Assembly (NCBI GenBank): GCA_016875875.1
Contig: VGOP01000002.1
Span: 186,001 to 250,000, forward strand
Origin: Chloroflexota bacterium
GTDB taxonomy: Bacteria; Chloroflexota; Dehalococcoidia; GIF9; UBA5629
Reading direction: 5' to 3'
DNA: 64,000 nt
Positions 48,229 to 56,752 of the stretch are shown in pieces. The stretch's first letter is position 1. Every line of letters starts with the position of its first letter. The position numbers and the translations under genes were made by a program. The notes under the pieces were generated by a model. It was not told the origin of the DNA, did not search any database, and saw nothing but the letters and a program-made list of their open reading frames with translations.

Positions 48229-49323
48229 ATGAAAGTAACTTTAAGCGTGATCAAGGCTGACATCGGCGGCTATGTCGGCCATTCCAGCTCGCATCCTGAG
48301 GTGCTGGATAAAGGGGAAAAGTGCATGGCAGTGGCTAAGAAGTCCGGGCTGCTAATCGACTATCATGTTACCAGGTGCGGTGACGACCTCCAGCTGATAA
48401 TGACTCACCAGCATGGAGAGGAGGATGAGAAAATCCACAAACTGGCCTGGGATACCTTTGTCGACTGCACCAAAATAGCCAAGAAGCTGAAGCTGCATGG
48501 TGCCGGTCAGGACATGCTGGCTGATGCCTTCTCCGGCAACGTCAAAGGCATGGGGCCCGGCGTTGCCGAGATGGAAATCGAGGAACGAGAGGCTGAAAGC
48601 ATCATCATCTTTATGGCGGACAAAACTGCCTCAGGTGCCTGGAACCTGCCCCTGTACAAAATTTTTGCCGACCCCTTCAATACCATTGGTCTGGTTATAG
48701 CCGGTAACATGCATGGTGGCTTCTCCTTTGAGGTTCATGACGTAAAAGAGCACAAGAAGATAGTCTTCAATGCCCCCGAAGAAATTTATGACATGCTCGT
48801 TTTTATAGGCGCACCCAGCCGCTTTTGCATTAAAGCGGTGTACCATCGGGAGAGCGGTGACATAGCCGCTGTCTCTTCCACTCAGCGCTTGTCTATGATG
48901 GCTGGCAGGTATGTGGGCAAAGATGACCCGGTATGCATTGTCCGCTCTCAAGGGCATTTCCCGGCTGTAGGCGAGGTCCTTGAACCCTTTGCTTCTCCCA
49001 ATATAGTGGAGGGCTGGATGAGAGGCTCGCATAACGGCCCCTTGATGCCGGTAGCCGTCAGAGAGAGTAACCCCACTCGTTTTGATGGCCCGCCCAGGGT
49101 GATTGCTGCCGGTTTCCAGCTTGCCAATGGTAAACTGGTTGGCCCACTGGATATGTTCGATGACCCGGCTTTCAACAACGCCCGCCAAGCGGCCTGCGAT
49201 ATCGCTGATATGCTACGCCGTCTCGGACCTTTCGAACCCCATCGTTTGCCTCTGGAAGAGATGGAATACACCACCTTGCCCCAGGTGATGAAGAAGCTTA
49301 AAGGAAGACTCAAAAACATTTAG
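48229..49323 (+). CDS. fbp: Fructose-1,6-bisphosphate aldolase/phosphatase (class V)
   Basis: A 364-residue bifunctional archaeal-type FBP aldolase/phosphatase, an enzyme of gluconeogenesis found in archaea and deep-branching bacteria. 'TLSVIKADIGGYVGHSSSHP' contains the N-terminal Asp/His metal ligands; 'VTRCGDDLQLIMTHQHGEED' and 'GPGVAEMEIEER' are further metal-site motifs, and 'YHRESGDIAAVSSTQRLSMMAGRYVGKDDP' a later one (split over residues 205-235). AGAAGGGGG precedes the ATG. It fits an autotrophic or acetate-assimilating anaerobe. Length is normal. Confidence 0.95.
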   Translation: MKVTLSVIKADIGGYVGHSSSHPEVLDKGEKCMAVAKKSGLLIDYHVTRCGDDLQLIMTHQHGEEDEKIHKLAWDTFVDCTKIAKKLKLHGAGQDMLADAFSGNVKGMGPGVAEMEIEEREAESIIIFMADKTASGAWNLPLYKIFADPFNTIGLVIAGNMHGGFSFEVHDVKEHKKIVFNAPEEIYDMLVFIGAPSRFCIKAVYHRESGDIAAVSSTQRLSMMAGRYVGKDDPVCIVRSQGHFPAVGEVLEPFASPNIVEGWMRGSHNGPLMPVAVRESNPTRFDGPPRVIAAGFQLANGKLVGPLDMFDDPAFNNARQAACDIADMLRRLGPFEPHRLPLEEMEYTTLPQVMKKLKGRLKNI

Positions 49324-49332
49324 ATGCGGAAC

Positions 49333-49380
49333 CCACTCACCTAACCTCTCCCTCGAGGGGAGAGGAATAAGGTGAGGGTG
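49333..49380. repeat. Hairpin repeat between fbp and rdgB
   Basis: CTCACCTAACCTCTCCC paired with GGGGAGAGGAATAAGGTGAG around TCGA; a long imperfect stem that could end fbp transcription. Confidence 0.7.
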
Positions 49381-49410
49381 AAGAAATAGTGGCTACATCA
49401 AAAGGGAAAA

Positions 49411-50019
49411 ATGTCTAAGTTACTCTTGGCTACCACCAACCGGGGAAAAGCCCGCGAATATCGCCATCTCCTGAGCGGACTCCCCTTCGAACTTGTGACC
49501 CCAGATGAGATAGAGATAGATATAGATGTGGAGGAAAACCGTCCTAGCTATGAAGAGAACGCCAGTATTAAAGCTGCCGCATATGCCGGGGCGAGCCATC
49601 TTATCACTTTAGCTGACGATTCGGGAGTTGAAGTTGATGCCTTAGGTGGCGAGCCAGGTATCCGCTCAGCTCGTGCTGCTGGTGAAGAGGCCAGCGATAA
49701 AGACAGGGTTGAGCACCTTTTATCCAGATTGAAGAATGTCCCTTGGGAAAAGCGGACTGCCCGTTTCAAATGTGTTATCGCCATAGCTACCCCGGAAGGA
49801 AGAACCGAGCTATGTCATGGGGAGTGCCAGGGCATAATTGCTTTCGAGCCTGAGGGCGAGAATGGGTTTGGCTACGACCCGGTTTTTTACCTCCCTGAAT
49901 TTGAGAAAACCATGGCTGAGCTGCCCCTAGAGATAAAGAATCAAATAAGTCACCGTGGCAGAGCTGCTCGTAAGGCATACCGAGTGCTGGAGCGGCTTAC
50001 GGAGAAAGTCAAACCATGA
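49411..50019 (+). CDS. rdgB: XTP/dITP diphosphatase (RdgB/HAM1 family)
   Basis: A 202-residue house-cleaning nucleotidase that hydrolyses non-canonical purine triphosphates. 'LLLATTNRGKAREYRHLLSGL', 'SYEENASIKAAAYAG', 'TLADDSGVEVDALGGEPGIRSAR' and 'GENGFGYDPVFYLPEFEKTMAEL' are the family motifs. The stop overlaps the moaA start by 4 nt (ATGA), so it is coupled to molybdopterin genes. Confidence 0.96.
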   Translation: MSKLLLATTNRGKAREYRHLLSGLPFELVTPDEIEIDIDVEENRPSYEENASIKAAAYAGASHLITLADDSGVEVDALGGEPGIRSARAAGEEASDKDRVEHLLSRLKNVPWEKRTARFKCVIAIATPEGRTELCHGECQGIIAFEPEGENGFGYDPVFYLPEFEKTMAELPLEIKNQISHRGRAARKAYRVLERLTEKVKP

Positions 50020-51032
50020 CCGGCCTTTCCGACCCATTTAACCGCCCCATCAACTACCTTCGTATCTCGGTGACTGACCGCTGCAACCTGCGCTGTATTT
50101 ACTGCCTGCCCCCTGAGGGCATTCGCCTGTTGCCTTATGGTGAGATATTTACCTACGAGGAGATTGCTACGGTTGCCAAGCTGGCTGCTGAGCTTGGTAT
50201 TAAGAAGGTTAGACTTACCGGCGGTGAACCGCTGGTCAGAGCCAAACTGCCTGAGCTGGTAGCCATGCTAGCCCAGATTGATGGCATTGACGACATCTCG
50301 CTGACTACAAACGGTGTTCTCCTGAAGCAGTATGCCGGTGAGCTTAAACGGGCTGGCTTGAAACGGGTTAACGTCAGCCTGGATTCCCTAAAGCAAGATA
50401 AGTTTGAACGCATCACCCGCCATCGTAAGCTAAGCGACGTGCTGCAGGGCATAAAAGAGGCTAAAGCTTGCGGGCTGCATCCAGTCAAGGTCAATATGGT
50501 GGTCATGCGTGGCATAAATGATGATGAGATTGTGGACTTTGCCAGATTGACCATAACTGAAGGCTGGCATTTACGGTTTATCGAGCTGATGCCCTTTGCC
50601 ATGGATAACCCGCCGGAGGGGCATTCAACTAGAGGAAAGACCAATGTTCATCCTCAATTTATGTCAGCCGATGAGGTGAAAGAACGTCTGGGCAGTGTGG
50701 GAAAGCTGGAACCTAGCCTGCCCATCAGCGGAAATGGTCCGGCTAAATACTTTCGCTTTCCGCAAGCTAGTGGCACCATCGGCTTCATCACGCCGGTTAG
50801 CCAGCACTTTTGCTTCAGTTGTAATCGCCTCCGTCTTACTGCCGAAGGTAAGCTACGACCGTGCCTGCTCGGCGACCAGGAAATTGATCTGCGCCAACCA
50901 CTGCGTGAAGGTGCTTCACCCGAAGAGCTGAAAAAGGTCATCACTGAGGCTATTCAATCGAAGCCGCAAAAGCATCAGCTACAACAAGGTCAGGTCTCTA
51001 GAAAACGCCTCATGTCTCAGGTAGGAGGTTGA
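50016..51032 (+). CDS. moaA: GTP 3',8-cyclase MoaA
   Basis: A 338-residue radical SAM enzyme that starts molybdopterin synthesis together with MoaC. The first cluster is C-x3-C-x2-C in 'DRCNLRCIYCLPPEG', 'RLTGGEPLVR' is the SAM site, and the C-terminal cluster is 'HFCFSCNRLRLTAEGKLRPCLLG'. The conserved C-terminal Gly-Gly tail is present. It is followed after 1 nt by moaC. The cofactor would serve the AOR encoded at 42765-44606 if it uses Mo or W. Confidence 0.97.
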   Translation: MTGLSDPFNRPINYLRISVTDRCNLRCIYCLPPEGIRLLPYGEIFTYEEIATVAKLAAELGIKKVRLTGGEPLVRAKLPELVAMLAQIDGIDDISLTTNGVLLKQYAGELKRAGLKRVNVSLDSLKQDKFERITRHRKLSDVLQGIKEAKACGLHPVKVNMVVMRGINDDEIVDFARLTITEGWHLRFIELMPFAMDNPPEGHSTRGKTNVHPQFMSADEVKERLGSVGKLEPSLPISGNGPAKYFRFPQASGTIGFITPVSQHFCFSCNRLRLTAEGKLRPCLLGDQEIDLRQPLREGASPEELKKVITEAIQSKPQKHQLQQGQVSRKRLMSQVGG

Positions 51033-51033
51033 C

Positions 51034-51492
51034 ATGAGTTCATCTTCAGATATTCGGATGGTGGATGTCGGTAGAAAGCCGGTTACTGCCAGGCAGGCTG
51101 TAGCCAAGGGCAGAGTTTTGATGCAGGCGGCAACGTTGAAACTGCTCAAACAAGGCAAGTTGCCCAAAGGTGATGTTCTAGCGGCGACTCGAGTCGCCGG
51201 CATCATGGCAGCCAAAGAAACCCATCGTCTCATCCCGCTATGTCACCCCCTGCTCATTGAGGATGTCGTTATCGACTTCACCATAGATGAGAAAGCCTCG
51301 GCGGTGGAAGTCGCGGCAACGGTTAAAGGCAGCGGCAAGACCGGCTTTGAGATGGAGGCGTTAACTGCCGTGGCCATAAGCGGGCTGACCATTTATGACA
51401 TGTGCAAGACCGTAGACCAGACGCTACGGCTGGATAATATCCGCCTCATCAAGAAAAGCGGCGGCAAAAGCGGCACCATCTCGCTAGAATAA
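51034..51492 (+). CDS. moaC: Cyclic pyranopterin monophosphate synthase MoaC
   Basis: A 152-residue MoaC. 'MVDVGRKPVTARQAVAKGRV', 'AGIMAAKETHRLIPLCHPLLIE' (catalytic His/Asp region), 'GKTGFEMEALTAVAISGLTIYDMCK' and 'LIKKSGGKSG' are all intact. It lies 1 nt after moaA. Confidence 0.97.
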   Translation: MSSSSDIRMVDVGRKPVTARQAVAKGRVLMQAATLKLLKQGKLPKGDVLAATRVAGIMAAKETHRLIPLCHPLLIEDVVIDFTIDEKASAVEVAATVKGSGKTGFEMEALTAVAISGLTIYDMCKTVDQTLRLDNIRLIKKSGGKSGTISLE

Positions 51493-51516
51493 AGCAGACA
51501 GACATTACCGTCAAGT

Positions 51517-51662
51517 CAAAGATTAAAACTTAAAAATCAAAATGACAACTCAAAAGTCAAAAGTGAAGGCACACTTTCGTCTCTATTCGCTTCTAAGGTA
51601 CAAGAGTATTTTTGCATTTTTATCTGTCATTTCCCATTTTGATATTTGATATTTGATTTACA
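51517..51662. repeat. Family C AT-rich palindrome, both arms
   Basis: GTCAAAGATTAAAACTTAAA and AATCAAAATGACAACTC on the left; TTTTTGCATTTTTATCTGTC and CATTTTGATATTTGATATTT on the right, separated by about 60 nt. Confidence 0.8.
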
Positions 51663-51679
51663 TATTTAGTCCAAAACCG

Positions 51680-51708
51680 TTGACTTGACCCAGCGGGCGG
51701 GGTATACT
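51680..51708 (+). promoter_or_regulatory. Promoter of dnaN
   Basis: TTGACT (51680-51685), a 17-nt spacer and TATACT (51703-51708), then a leader of about 25 nt with a GGGGGGTGTG ribosome site before ATG 51740. Confidence 0.7.
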
Positions 51709-51739
51709 TTGACACAATACAACTGTTGGGGGGTGTGAC

Positions 51740-52867
51740 ATGAAACTATCCTGCCTGCAAGAAAACCTGAGTAAAGGGTTAGGCATAGTTAGCCGGGCCG
51801 TAGCCACAAGAAGTACCTTACCTATCACTCAGAATGTCTTAATAGCCACTGACCAATCCCGTCTTAAGCTAGCTGCTACCAATTTGGAGATTGCCATCAG
51901 TTGCTGGGTTGGTGCCAAAATAGAGGAGGAAGGTGCCATCACCATCCCCGCCCGACTTTTGACTGAGTTCATCAGCTCTCTCCCCAACGATAAAATTGAC
52001 ATTGCTCTTACTCAGCGCACCCTGCAACTCAATTGTGCTCGTTTTGAGGCTCGGATCAATGGTCTCGATGCTCAGGATTTTCCGCCCATTCCTCAGGTCA
52101 GCGATGGCATAGCCACCAAAATTGAGATTGAAGCCTTGAGGGAAGGGATTAGCCAGGTCACATTTGCCGCAGCTACCGAAGAATCCCGCCCCGTGCTTAC
52201 CGGGAACCAGCTTGAATTTGATGGAGATAAGCTGGCTCTGGCGGCGGCTGATGGCTTTAGATTGGCTGTCCATAATACCTCTCTGCTGGAGCCAGTTAAA
52301 AACAAAACTGCCATAATCGTGCCGGCGCGAGCCTTGAACGAATTAAGCCGCTTTCTCACTGACCAGGAAGAGCCGGTTGAAATCACAGTAAATCAGCAAA
52401 AGAGCCAGGTACTATTCAAGCTCAAGAACATAGAGATGGTTTCTCAGCTTATCCAGGGCACATTCCCCAACTACTCGCAGCTCATCCCGCAAAGTTATGT
52501 GACCCGAGCTGTTGTTGATGTGGCTGAGTTCTTGCGAGCCATCAGGATGGCCTCCATTTTCGCCCGCGATGGCAGCGGCATCGTCCGGCTGGTCGTTACC
52601 CCCGGCGTCGAGCTTACTCCAGGTAAAATGAATATCTCAGCCCGAGCTGAAGAGGTCGGTGATAACGTTGGCGAGATTGACGCCTTGATTGACGGCGAGG
52701 CGGCTAAGATTGCCTTCAATGCCAAATACCTCTCCGATGTCCTGTCTGTCCTGCGCCAAAAGCAAGTCGCTTTGGAAACCACCACTTCCTCCAGTCCCGG
52801 CGTCCTCCGCCCCGTCGGCGTCGACAACTACGTCCACGTCGTCATGCCCATGTTTGTCCAGTGGTAG
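51740..52867 (+). CDS. dnaN: DNA polymerase III sliding clamp (beta subunit)
   Basis: A 375-residue beta clamp with three repeated domains. 'KGLGIVSRAVATRSTLPITQNVLI', 'TIPARLLTEFISSLP', 'RPVLTGNQLEFDGDKLALAAADGFRLAV', 'IVPARALNELSRFL' and 'FNAKYLSDVL' are the signature segments. The usual C-terminus 'VMPMF' is present (followed by VQW). It is not next to dnaA or recF in this window, so the locus is not obviously the replication origin. It has its own promoter. Confidence 0.97.
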   Translation: MKLSCLQENLSKGLGIVSRAVATRSTLPITQNVLIATDQSRLKLAATNLEIAISCWVGAKIEEEGAITIPARLLTEFISSLPNDKIDIALTQRTLQLNCARFEARINGLDAQDFPPIPQVSDGIATKIEIEALREGISQVTFAAATEESRPVLTGNQLEFDGDKLALAAADGFRLAVHNTSLLEPVKNKTAIIVPARALNELSRFLTDQEEPVEITVNQQKSQVLFKLKNIEMVSQLIQGTFPNYSQLIPQSYVTRAVVDVAEFLRAIRMASIFARDGSGIVRLVVTPGVELTPGKMNISARAEEVGDNVGEIDALIDGEAAKIAFNAKYLSDVLSVLRQKQVALETTTSSSPGVLRPVGVDNYVHVVMPMFVQW

Positions 52868-52881
52868 AAAACCAACCGCTA

Positions 52882-52945
52882 TCCTGGCGAACGTAACTGC
52901 AACCTTTTAAGGTTGTCCAGTGAACAGGCTTTAGCCTCGCAACTA
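52882..52945. repeat. Two short hairpins after dnaN
   Basis: GCAACCTTTTAAGGTTG and GGCTTTAGCC; the second belongs to the GAGGCTAAAGCCTC group. Confidence 0.5.
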
Positions 52946-52980
52946 CTTCAAGCCAAACGAAAGAAGACAGAAGGAGTATC

Positions 52981-53952
52981 ATGGCCAAAGTTAATACTGT
53001 GCTGGGTCCAGTTTCCGCAGATGAGCTGGGCGTTACGCTGATTCATGAGCATCTGACTTTTGGTTATCTGGGATGGGACTGCGATGCATTGGCTCCACCG
53101 TATGACCGGGAAGCTGCCGCCAAGGCTTGCGTAGGCGCTTTGAAGGGAGCTAAGGCTTATGGGCTGAAGACGATGGTTGATGCTACTGCCAGCGACGCCG
53201 GCAGGGATATAGAGCTGCAGAAGATTGTCTCCGAGAGATTGGGTATAAATATCATCTGTGCTACAGGTTTTTATACGGAGAAATATGGGAAGCCCGGATA
53301 CCTCAAGTTTCGAAGCCAGATGTATGATATCACCGCTGAAGTCTGCGAGACATTTGTTAAGGAGATTACACAGGGCATTGGAAATACGGGAGTGAAGGCG
53401 GGTGTCATTAAGGCAGCCACGGGACATGCCAAGATAACGCCTTATGAGGAGAGGATACTTAAGGCGGTGGCTAGGGCGCAGAAAGAGACAGGTGTGCCTA
53501 TAATAACACACACTGAGGCTGGAACCATGGGGCCAGAGCAGGCCGAGCTGCTCATCTCCGAAGGTGCTGACCCCAGGCGTATAGTTATCGGGCACATGTG
53601 CGGCAATGCCGACCTGAAATACCATCTCTCCGTCCTGGAAAAGGGAGTGAACATAGCCTTTGACCGGCTGGGTATCGACATGCTCTTCCCGGATAAGCTG
53701 AGGCAGGCTTGCCTCATTGGTCTGATTGGCGTCGGCTACGGCGACAGAATTCTGCTGTCTCAGGATTACGCGGCATACTGGCTGGGCCGTCCCTTCGAGT
53801 TTCCAGAGGCGGCAAAGCCACTTATGGCCAACTGGTCCTACGTGCATGTCTTCAATAACATCATCCCAACACTGAAAGAGGCGGGAGTCAGTGAGGACAA
53901 GATTAATACCATGATGGTGGAAAACCCACGGGGACTATTCGGTGGCGAATAG
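52981..53952 (+). CDS. Phosphotriesterase-family metal-dependent hydrolase
   Basis: A 323-residue TIM-barrel amidohydrolase-superfamily protein. Binuclear-metal ligands are visible as 'TLIHEHLTFGY' (H-x-H), 'GVIKAATGHAKITPYEE' (Lys bridge), 'PIITHTEAGTMG', 'RIVIGHMCGNADL' and 'ILLSQDY' with the late Asp. Homologues include PHP, lactonases and phosphotriesterases; the natural substrate is usually a lactone or ester. AAGGAG precedes the ATG. The stop overlaps the next gene's GTG by 11 nt. Confidence 0.93.
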   Translation: MAKVNTVLGPVSADELGVTLIHEHLTFGYLGWDCDALAPPYDREAAAKACVGALKGAKAYGLKTMVDATASDAGRDIELQKIVSERLGINIICATGFYTEKYGKPGYLKFRSQMYDITAEVCETFVKEITQGIGNTGVKAGVIKAATGHAKITPYEERILKAVARAQKETGVPIITHTEAGTMGPEQAELLISEGADPRRIVIGHMCGNADLKYHLSVLEKGVNIAFDRLGIDMLFPDKLRQACLIGLIGVGYGDRILLSQDYAAYWLGRPFEFPEAAKPLMANWSYVHVFNNIIPTLKEAGVSEDKINTMMVENPRGLFGGE

Positions 53953-54859
53953 CTTGAATCGAGAACTGTTTAAGGCGAACCCGGCTGCGTTTCTGGAGGA
54001 GGCGATTAAAGAGTATGTGGCTACAAGCCCGGGCAACCGCTTTCAGTCCTTTGGTGACGGTCAGTTTTTCGATGAGCCATTGGTTGGTTTTGCCCATGGC
54101 GATGACACCATCTTTCAGGACTATAAAGCAATAATAGGTGATTTCCACCTTACCCCGCGTGAGGCTCTGGAAAGGTACCTTGAATCCAAAGAGGGCAGCC
54201 AAGAGCACCCATCCCAAGTGAGCGTAATCTCCTTTATCCTGCCTGTTACCTACGAGACACGGCTGAGTTTGCGCCAGGAAACCGTGGTCCCCTCTCTGAG
54301 GTGGAACCACACCCGCTGGCATGGTCAGGACTTCATCAATGAGCTATCACGCTATGTGGTATCTCTATTGGAGAGCTTAGGCTACCAGGCTATAGCCTTG
54401 GAGTTGGCAGATTTTTATGAGCTGAAGAGCCTGCCCGAGGGATTTGCATCCAACTGGTCGCAGAGACACATTGCCTACGCCGCTGGCTTGGGGACTTTCA
54501 GCCTCAGTGACGGCTTCATTACACCGAGAGGAATTGCCATGCGCTGCGGCAGTGTGGTAACCGATGCAAAGCTACCACCCAGCCCTAGGTCGTACAAAGA
54601 CCATTTGGCCAACTGCCTTTTCTACAGTGATGGCTCATGTCGGCGTTGTATAGAACGATGCCCTGCTGATGCTATCAGCGAGCAGGGGCACGACAAGAAC
54701 AAATGTCAGGAGTTCATGTTTATCAAGCAGAAAGCTATGCTCAAGAAATTGGGAAGAGGAGAAGGTTATATCGGCCGCTACCAGGGCTGTGGCCTATGTC
54801 AGACGAAGGTGCCCTGCGAAGCCAGGATACCGCCCAAAGTCCGGGATAAGGGCCGATAG
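53942..54859 (+). CDS. 4Fe-4S reductase of the epoxyqueuosine reductase-like family
   Basis: A 305-residue protein starting at GTG 53942. The C-terminal half has a QueG/reductive-dehalogenase-like ferredoxin region: 'CRRCIERCPADAI' (C-x2-C-x3-C-P) and a second Cys group 'YQGCGLCQTKVPCEARIPP'. Upstream 'RHIAYAAGLGTFSLSDGFITPRG' is the QueG-like flavin/corrinoid region. It lacks the full QueG length and the terminal HEAT domain. Coupled translation with the phosphotriesterase-like gene (11-nt overlap) suggests a joint catabolic step rather than tRNA modification. Cofactor not determined. Confidence 0.85.
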   Translation: MANSLNRELFKANPAAFLEEAIKEYVATSPGNRFQSFGDGQFFDEPLVGFAHGDDTIFQDYKAIIGDFHLTPREALERYLESKEGSQEHPSQVSVISFILPVTYETRLSLRQETVVPSLRWNHTRWHGQDFINELSRYVVSLLESLGYQAIALELADFYELKSLPEGFASNWSQRHIAYAAGLGTFSLSDGFITPRGIAMRCGSVVTDAKLPPSPRSYKDHLANCLFYSDGSCRRCIERCPADAISEQGHDKNKCQEFMFIKQKAMLKKLGRGEGYIGRYQGCGLCQTKVPCEARIPPKVRDKGR

Positions 54860-54861
54860 AA

Positions 54862-54925
54862 CGTAGGGACAGGTCTTTAGACCTGTCCGATAAAGGCGGA
54901 CAGACCTGAAGGTCTGTCCCTACAT
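54862..54925. repeat. Family A palindrome
   Basis: GTAGGGACAGGTCTTTAGAC, CTGTCCGATAAAGGCGGAC and AGACCTGAAGGTCTGTCCC. Confidence 0.85.
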
Positions 54926-54948
54926 TAATGGCTCGGGGGGATTGAGAT

Positions 54949-55386
54949 ATGAGTGACGTTGAAAAAGCTGTTTCCTGCTTTAATGAAGGTTTCATGTGTT
55001 CTCAGGCGGTACTTACAGCGTACGCCGGACAATGCGGCTTGGACCATGAAACTGCCTTGAAAGTCAGTGCTGCCTTTGGAGGGGGCATGGGTCGGATGGG
55101 CGAAACATGTGGGGCGGTAACTGGAGCCTTTATGGTCATAGGCCTTAAATACGGTCGGACAACGGTTCAGGATACACAGTCACACGAAAAGACTAACCGG
55201 CTTGTTAAGGAATTTGTGGACAGGTTTAAGTCTCTTAATGGCTCAATTGTATGCCGGGAATTGCTCGGCTGTGATTTAAGCACTCCTGATGGTTTGAAAA
55301 TTTTTGTGGATAATAAGCTCCGTGATACACTTTGTTCCAAACTTGTCCGGGAGGCGGCGGAGATTGTGGAGCAGTTATTAGTATAG
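54949..55386 (+). CDS. C_GCAxxG_C_C family redox protein
   Basis: A 145-residue protein of the C-GCAxxG-C-C family, linked to split-Soret cytochromes and redox-active membrane-associated proteins. 'AVSCFNEGFMCSQAVLTAYA' holds the first Cys pair, 'GGGMGRMGETCGAVTGAFMVIG' the GCAxxG-like motif, and 'SIVCRELLGCDL' the last Cys pair. No signal peptide is seen. It is a single-gene unit behind a family A repeat. Function is not established for the family. Confidence 0.88.
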   Translation: MSDVEKAVSCFNEGFMCSQAVLTAYAGQCGLDHETALKVSAAFGGGMGRMGETCGAVTGAFMVIGLKYGRTTVQDTQSHEKTNRLVKEFVDRFKSLNGSIVCRELLGCDLSTPDGLKIFVDNKLRDTLCSKLVREAAEIVEQLLV

Positions 55387-55451
55387 GTAGCATCCTATGT
55401 TTCAAAAGCCTAAGCTGCTGTTACTCGGGATTGTTTGACAGGGACAGACTT

Positions 55452-55928
55452 TTACAGTTCAATACCCAAAACTACCGAAGTCTCAATCTGACGCTGGGGG
55501 ATATCCCAATACCTCATCAGTAGCTCGTCTTTATCAGGCATGAGTCTAAACCCCTGCCTTTGGTAGAATTCTATTGCCCACGTGGCATCTGCCCAGGTAC
55601 CCACGAGCAACTGCTTGGTCTTTGTCATCTGCTTCAGGTGGTCGAGAAGCCTGGTGCCGATGCCCTTTCTCTGGCAGTCAGGTGATACATAGGCGTGCCT
55701 GATGAGCGTCACGTCTTCAATCGGCTGAAATCCCATGACACCGACCAACCCCTTTTCATCTTCCCAACCGAAGAAATTCATGCTGCGCATCTCTCTTTGG
55801 AGCTCTTCTTTCGGCATGTATGGCTCGTGGTAGCAGTCGTCGGGAATAGCGCCCTTGTAGACGCGAGATGCACGGTTTATGATGTCGTGAATGCTATTTG
55901 CGTCTTTGTAGGAAAGTTCTCTGATCAT
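55452..55928 (-). CDS. GNAT-family N-acetyltransferase
   Basis: A 158-residue acetyl-CoA-dependent N-acetyltransferase. The acetyl-CoA loop is 'AYVSPDCQRKGIGTRLLDHL' (Q-R-K-G-I-G), the following 'WAIEFYQRQGFRLM' is the usual C-terminal motif, and 'DEKGLVGVMGF' forms the beta4 strand. It is convergent with the C_GCAxxG_C_C gene. Acceptor not predictable. Confidence 0.9.
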   Translation of the reverse strand: MIRELSYKDANSIHDIINRASRVYKGAIPDDCYHEPYMPKEELQREMRSMNFFGWEDEKGLVGVMGFQPIEDVTLIRHAYVSPDCQRKGIGTRLLDHLKQMTKTKQLLVGTWADATWAIEFYQRQGFRLMPDKDELLMRYWDIPQRQIETSVVLGIEL

Positions 55929-56102
55929 CTGCTGGGATTGAATCGGAATGCAATTACCAGTATGATACTATCCACGGCAGTGGAAGTTCAACCGCAGTCG
56001 CCAGTGGTGGAAGTGACCTATTGACAGGGGAGAGGTTATGGTTTATGCTAAGCCTTGTAATGCGAGGTATAACCTTGCATGTAGCTAGGGGGCATCTGTA
56101 GA

Positions 56103-56738
56103 GTGGAGATATTTTATTTTGCATTGCTCGTTGTGCTAGCTTTTTGGCTTGGCGCTTGTCCCTTTTCATTGTGGGTGGGGAAGTGGCTGTTAGGTAAGGA
56201 CATAAGAGATTATGGAGATGGTAATCCCGGTGCATTTAATGTTCTGCGAGCCGGAGGCCGTAAGGCGTTTGCCCTGGCCATGTTTCTGGATATAGGCAAA
56301 GGCATCCCTTTTGTAGCCCTGGCACATTATTACTTTGAGCTGCCTATGGCTATGGTGATGGCGGTGGGGCTGAGCGCCATATTGGGTCATGCTTTTACCC
56401 CAATACTACGGTTCAATGGAGGTAAGGCGCTGGCGGTCACTGGCGGTGTCCTGTTAGCGCTACCGCAACATGAGATGTTCATTTCAGTTGTCATCTTCAT
56501 GTTATTGGGTTTTCTTTTGATAAATGTTGATGCTTGGCGGGTGATGTTCGGTATGGCAGCCACATTGATTTACTTGGTGGTTGCGAAAGGAGTATCATTA
56601 GAACCGCTGTTCGTGCTATGTGCGATAGCCATACTGGTGGTAAAACACTTTGACGATTTGAAAACTAGGCCAAGATTGAAGGGTAAGCTTATCACTTGGC
56701 TTCGGGGAAGGAAAGCGGCGAACTTGGGCCGCTCATAG
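56103..56738 (+). CDS. plsY: Glycerol-3-phosphate acyltransferase PlsY
   Basis: A 211-residue membrane enzyme that acylates glycerol-3-phosphate using acyl-phosphate. Three family motifs are present: 'GDGNPGAFNVLRAGG', 'LDIGKGIPFVALA' and 'GHAFTPILRFNGGKALAV'. Five hydrophobic segments fit. It starts at GTG 56103. The C-terminus is longer than usual and basic. It lies just upstream of a glycosyltransferase and a nucleotidyltransferase gene, which together may serve glycolipid or glycan synthesis. Confidence 0.9.
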   Translation: MEIFYFALLVVLAFWLGACPFSLWVGKWLLGKDIRDYGDGNPGAFNVLRAGGRKAFALAMFLDIGKGIPFVALAHYYFELPMAMVMAVGLSAILGHAFTPILRFNGGKALAVTGGVLLALPQHEMFISVVIFMLLGFLLINVDAWRVMFGMAATLIYLVVAKGVSLEPLFVLCAIAILVVKHFDDLKTRPRLKGKLITWLRGRKAANLGRS

Positions 56739-56752
56739 CGGGTAGTGAGATA

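Noticed and set aside
51740-52867. Replication origin next to dnaN
   Set aside because: No dnaA, recF or gyr genes and no cluster of DnaA-box sequences were seen around dnaN.
52948-53847. A long minus-strand frame opposite the phosphotriesterase-like gene
   Set aside because: The plus-strand gene has all metal-binding motifs; the minus frame has no domain features.
8529-54925. Family A repeats considered as a CRISPR array
   Set aside because: Copies are dispersed singly or in pairs between genes with no regular spacers and no cas genes; they associate with RAYT genes instead.
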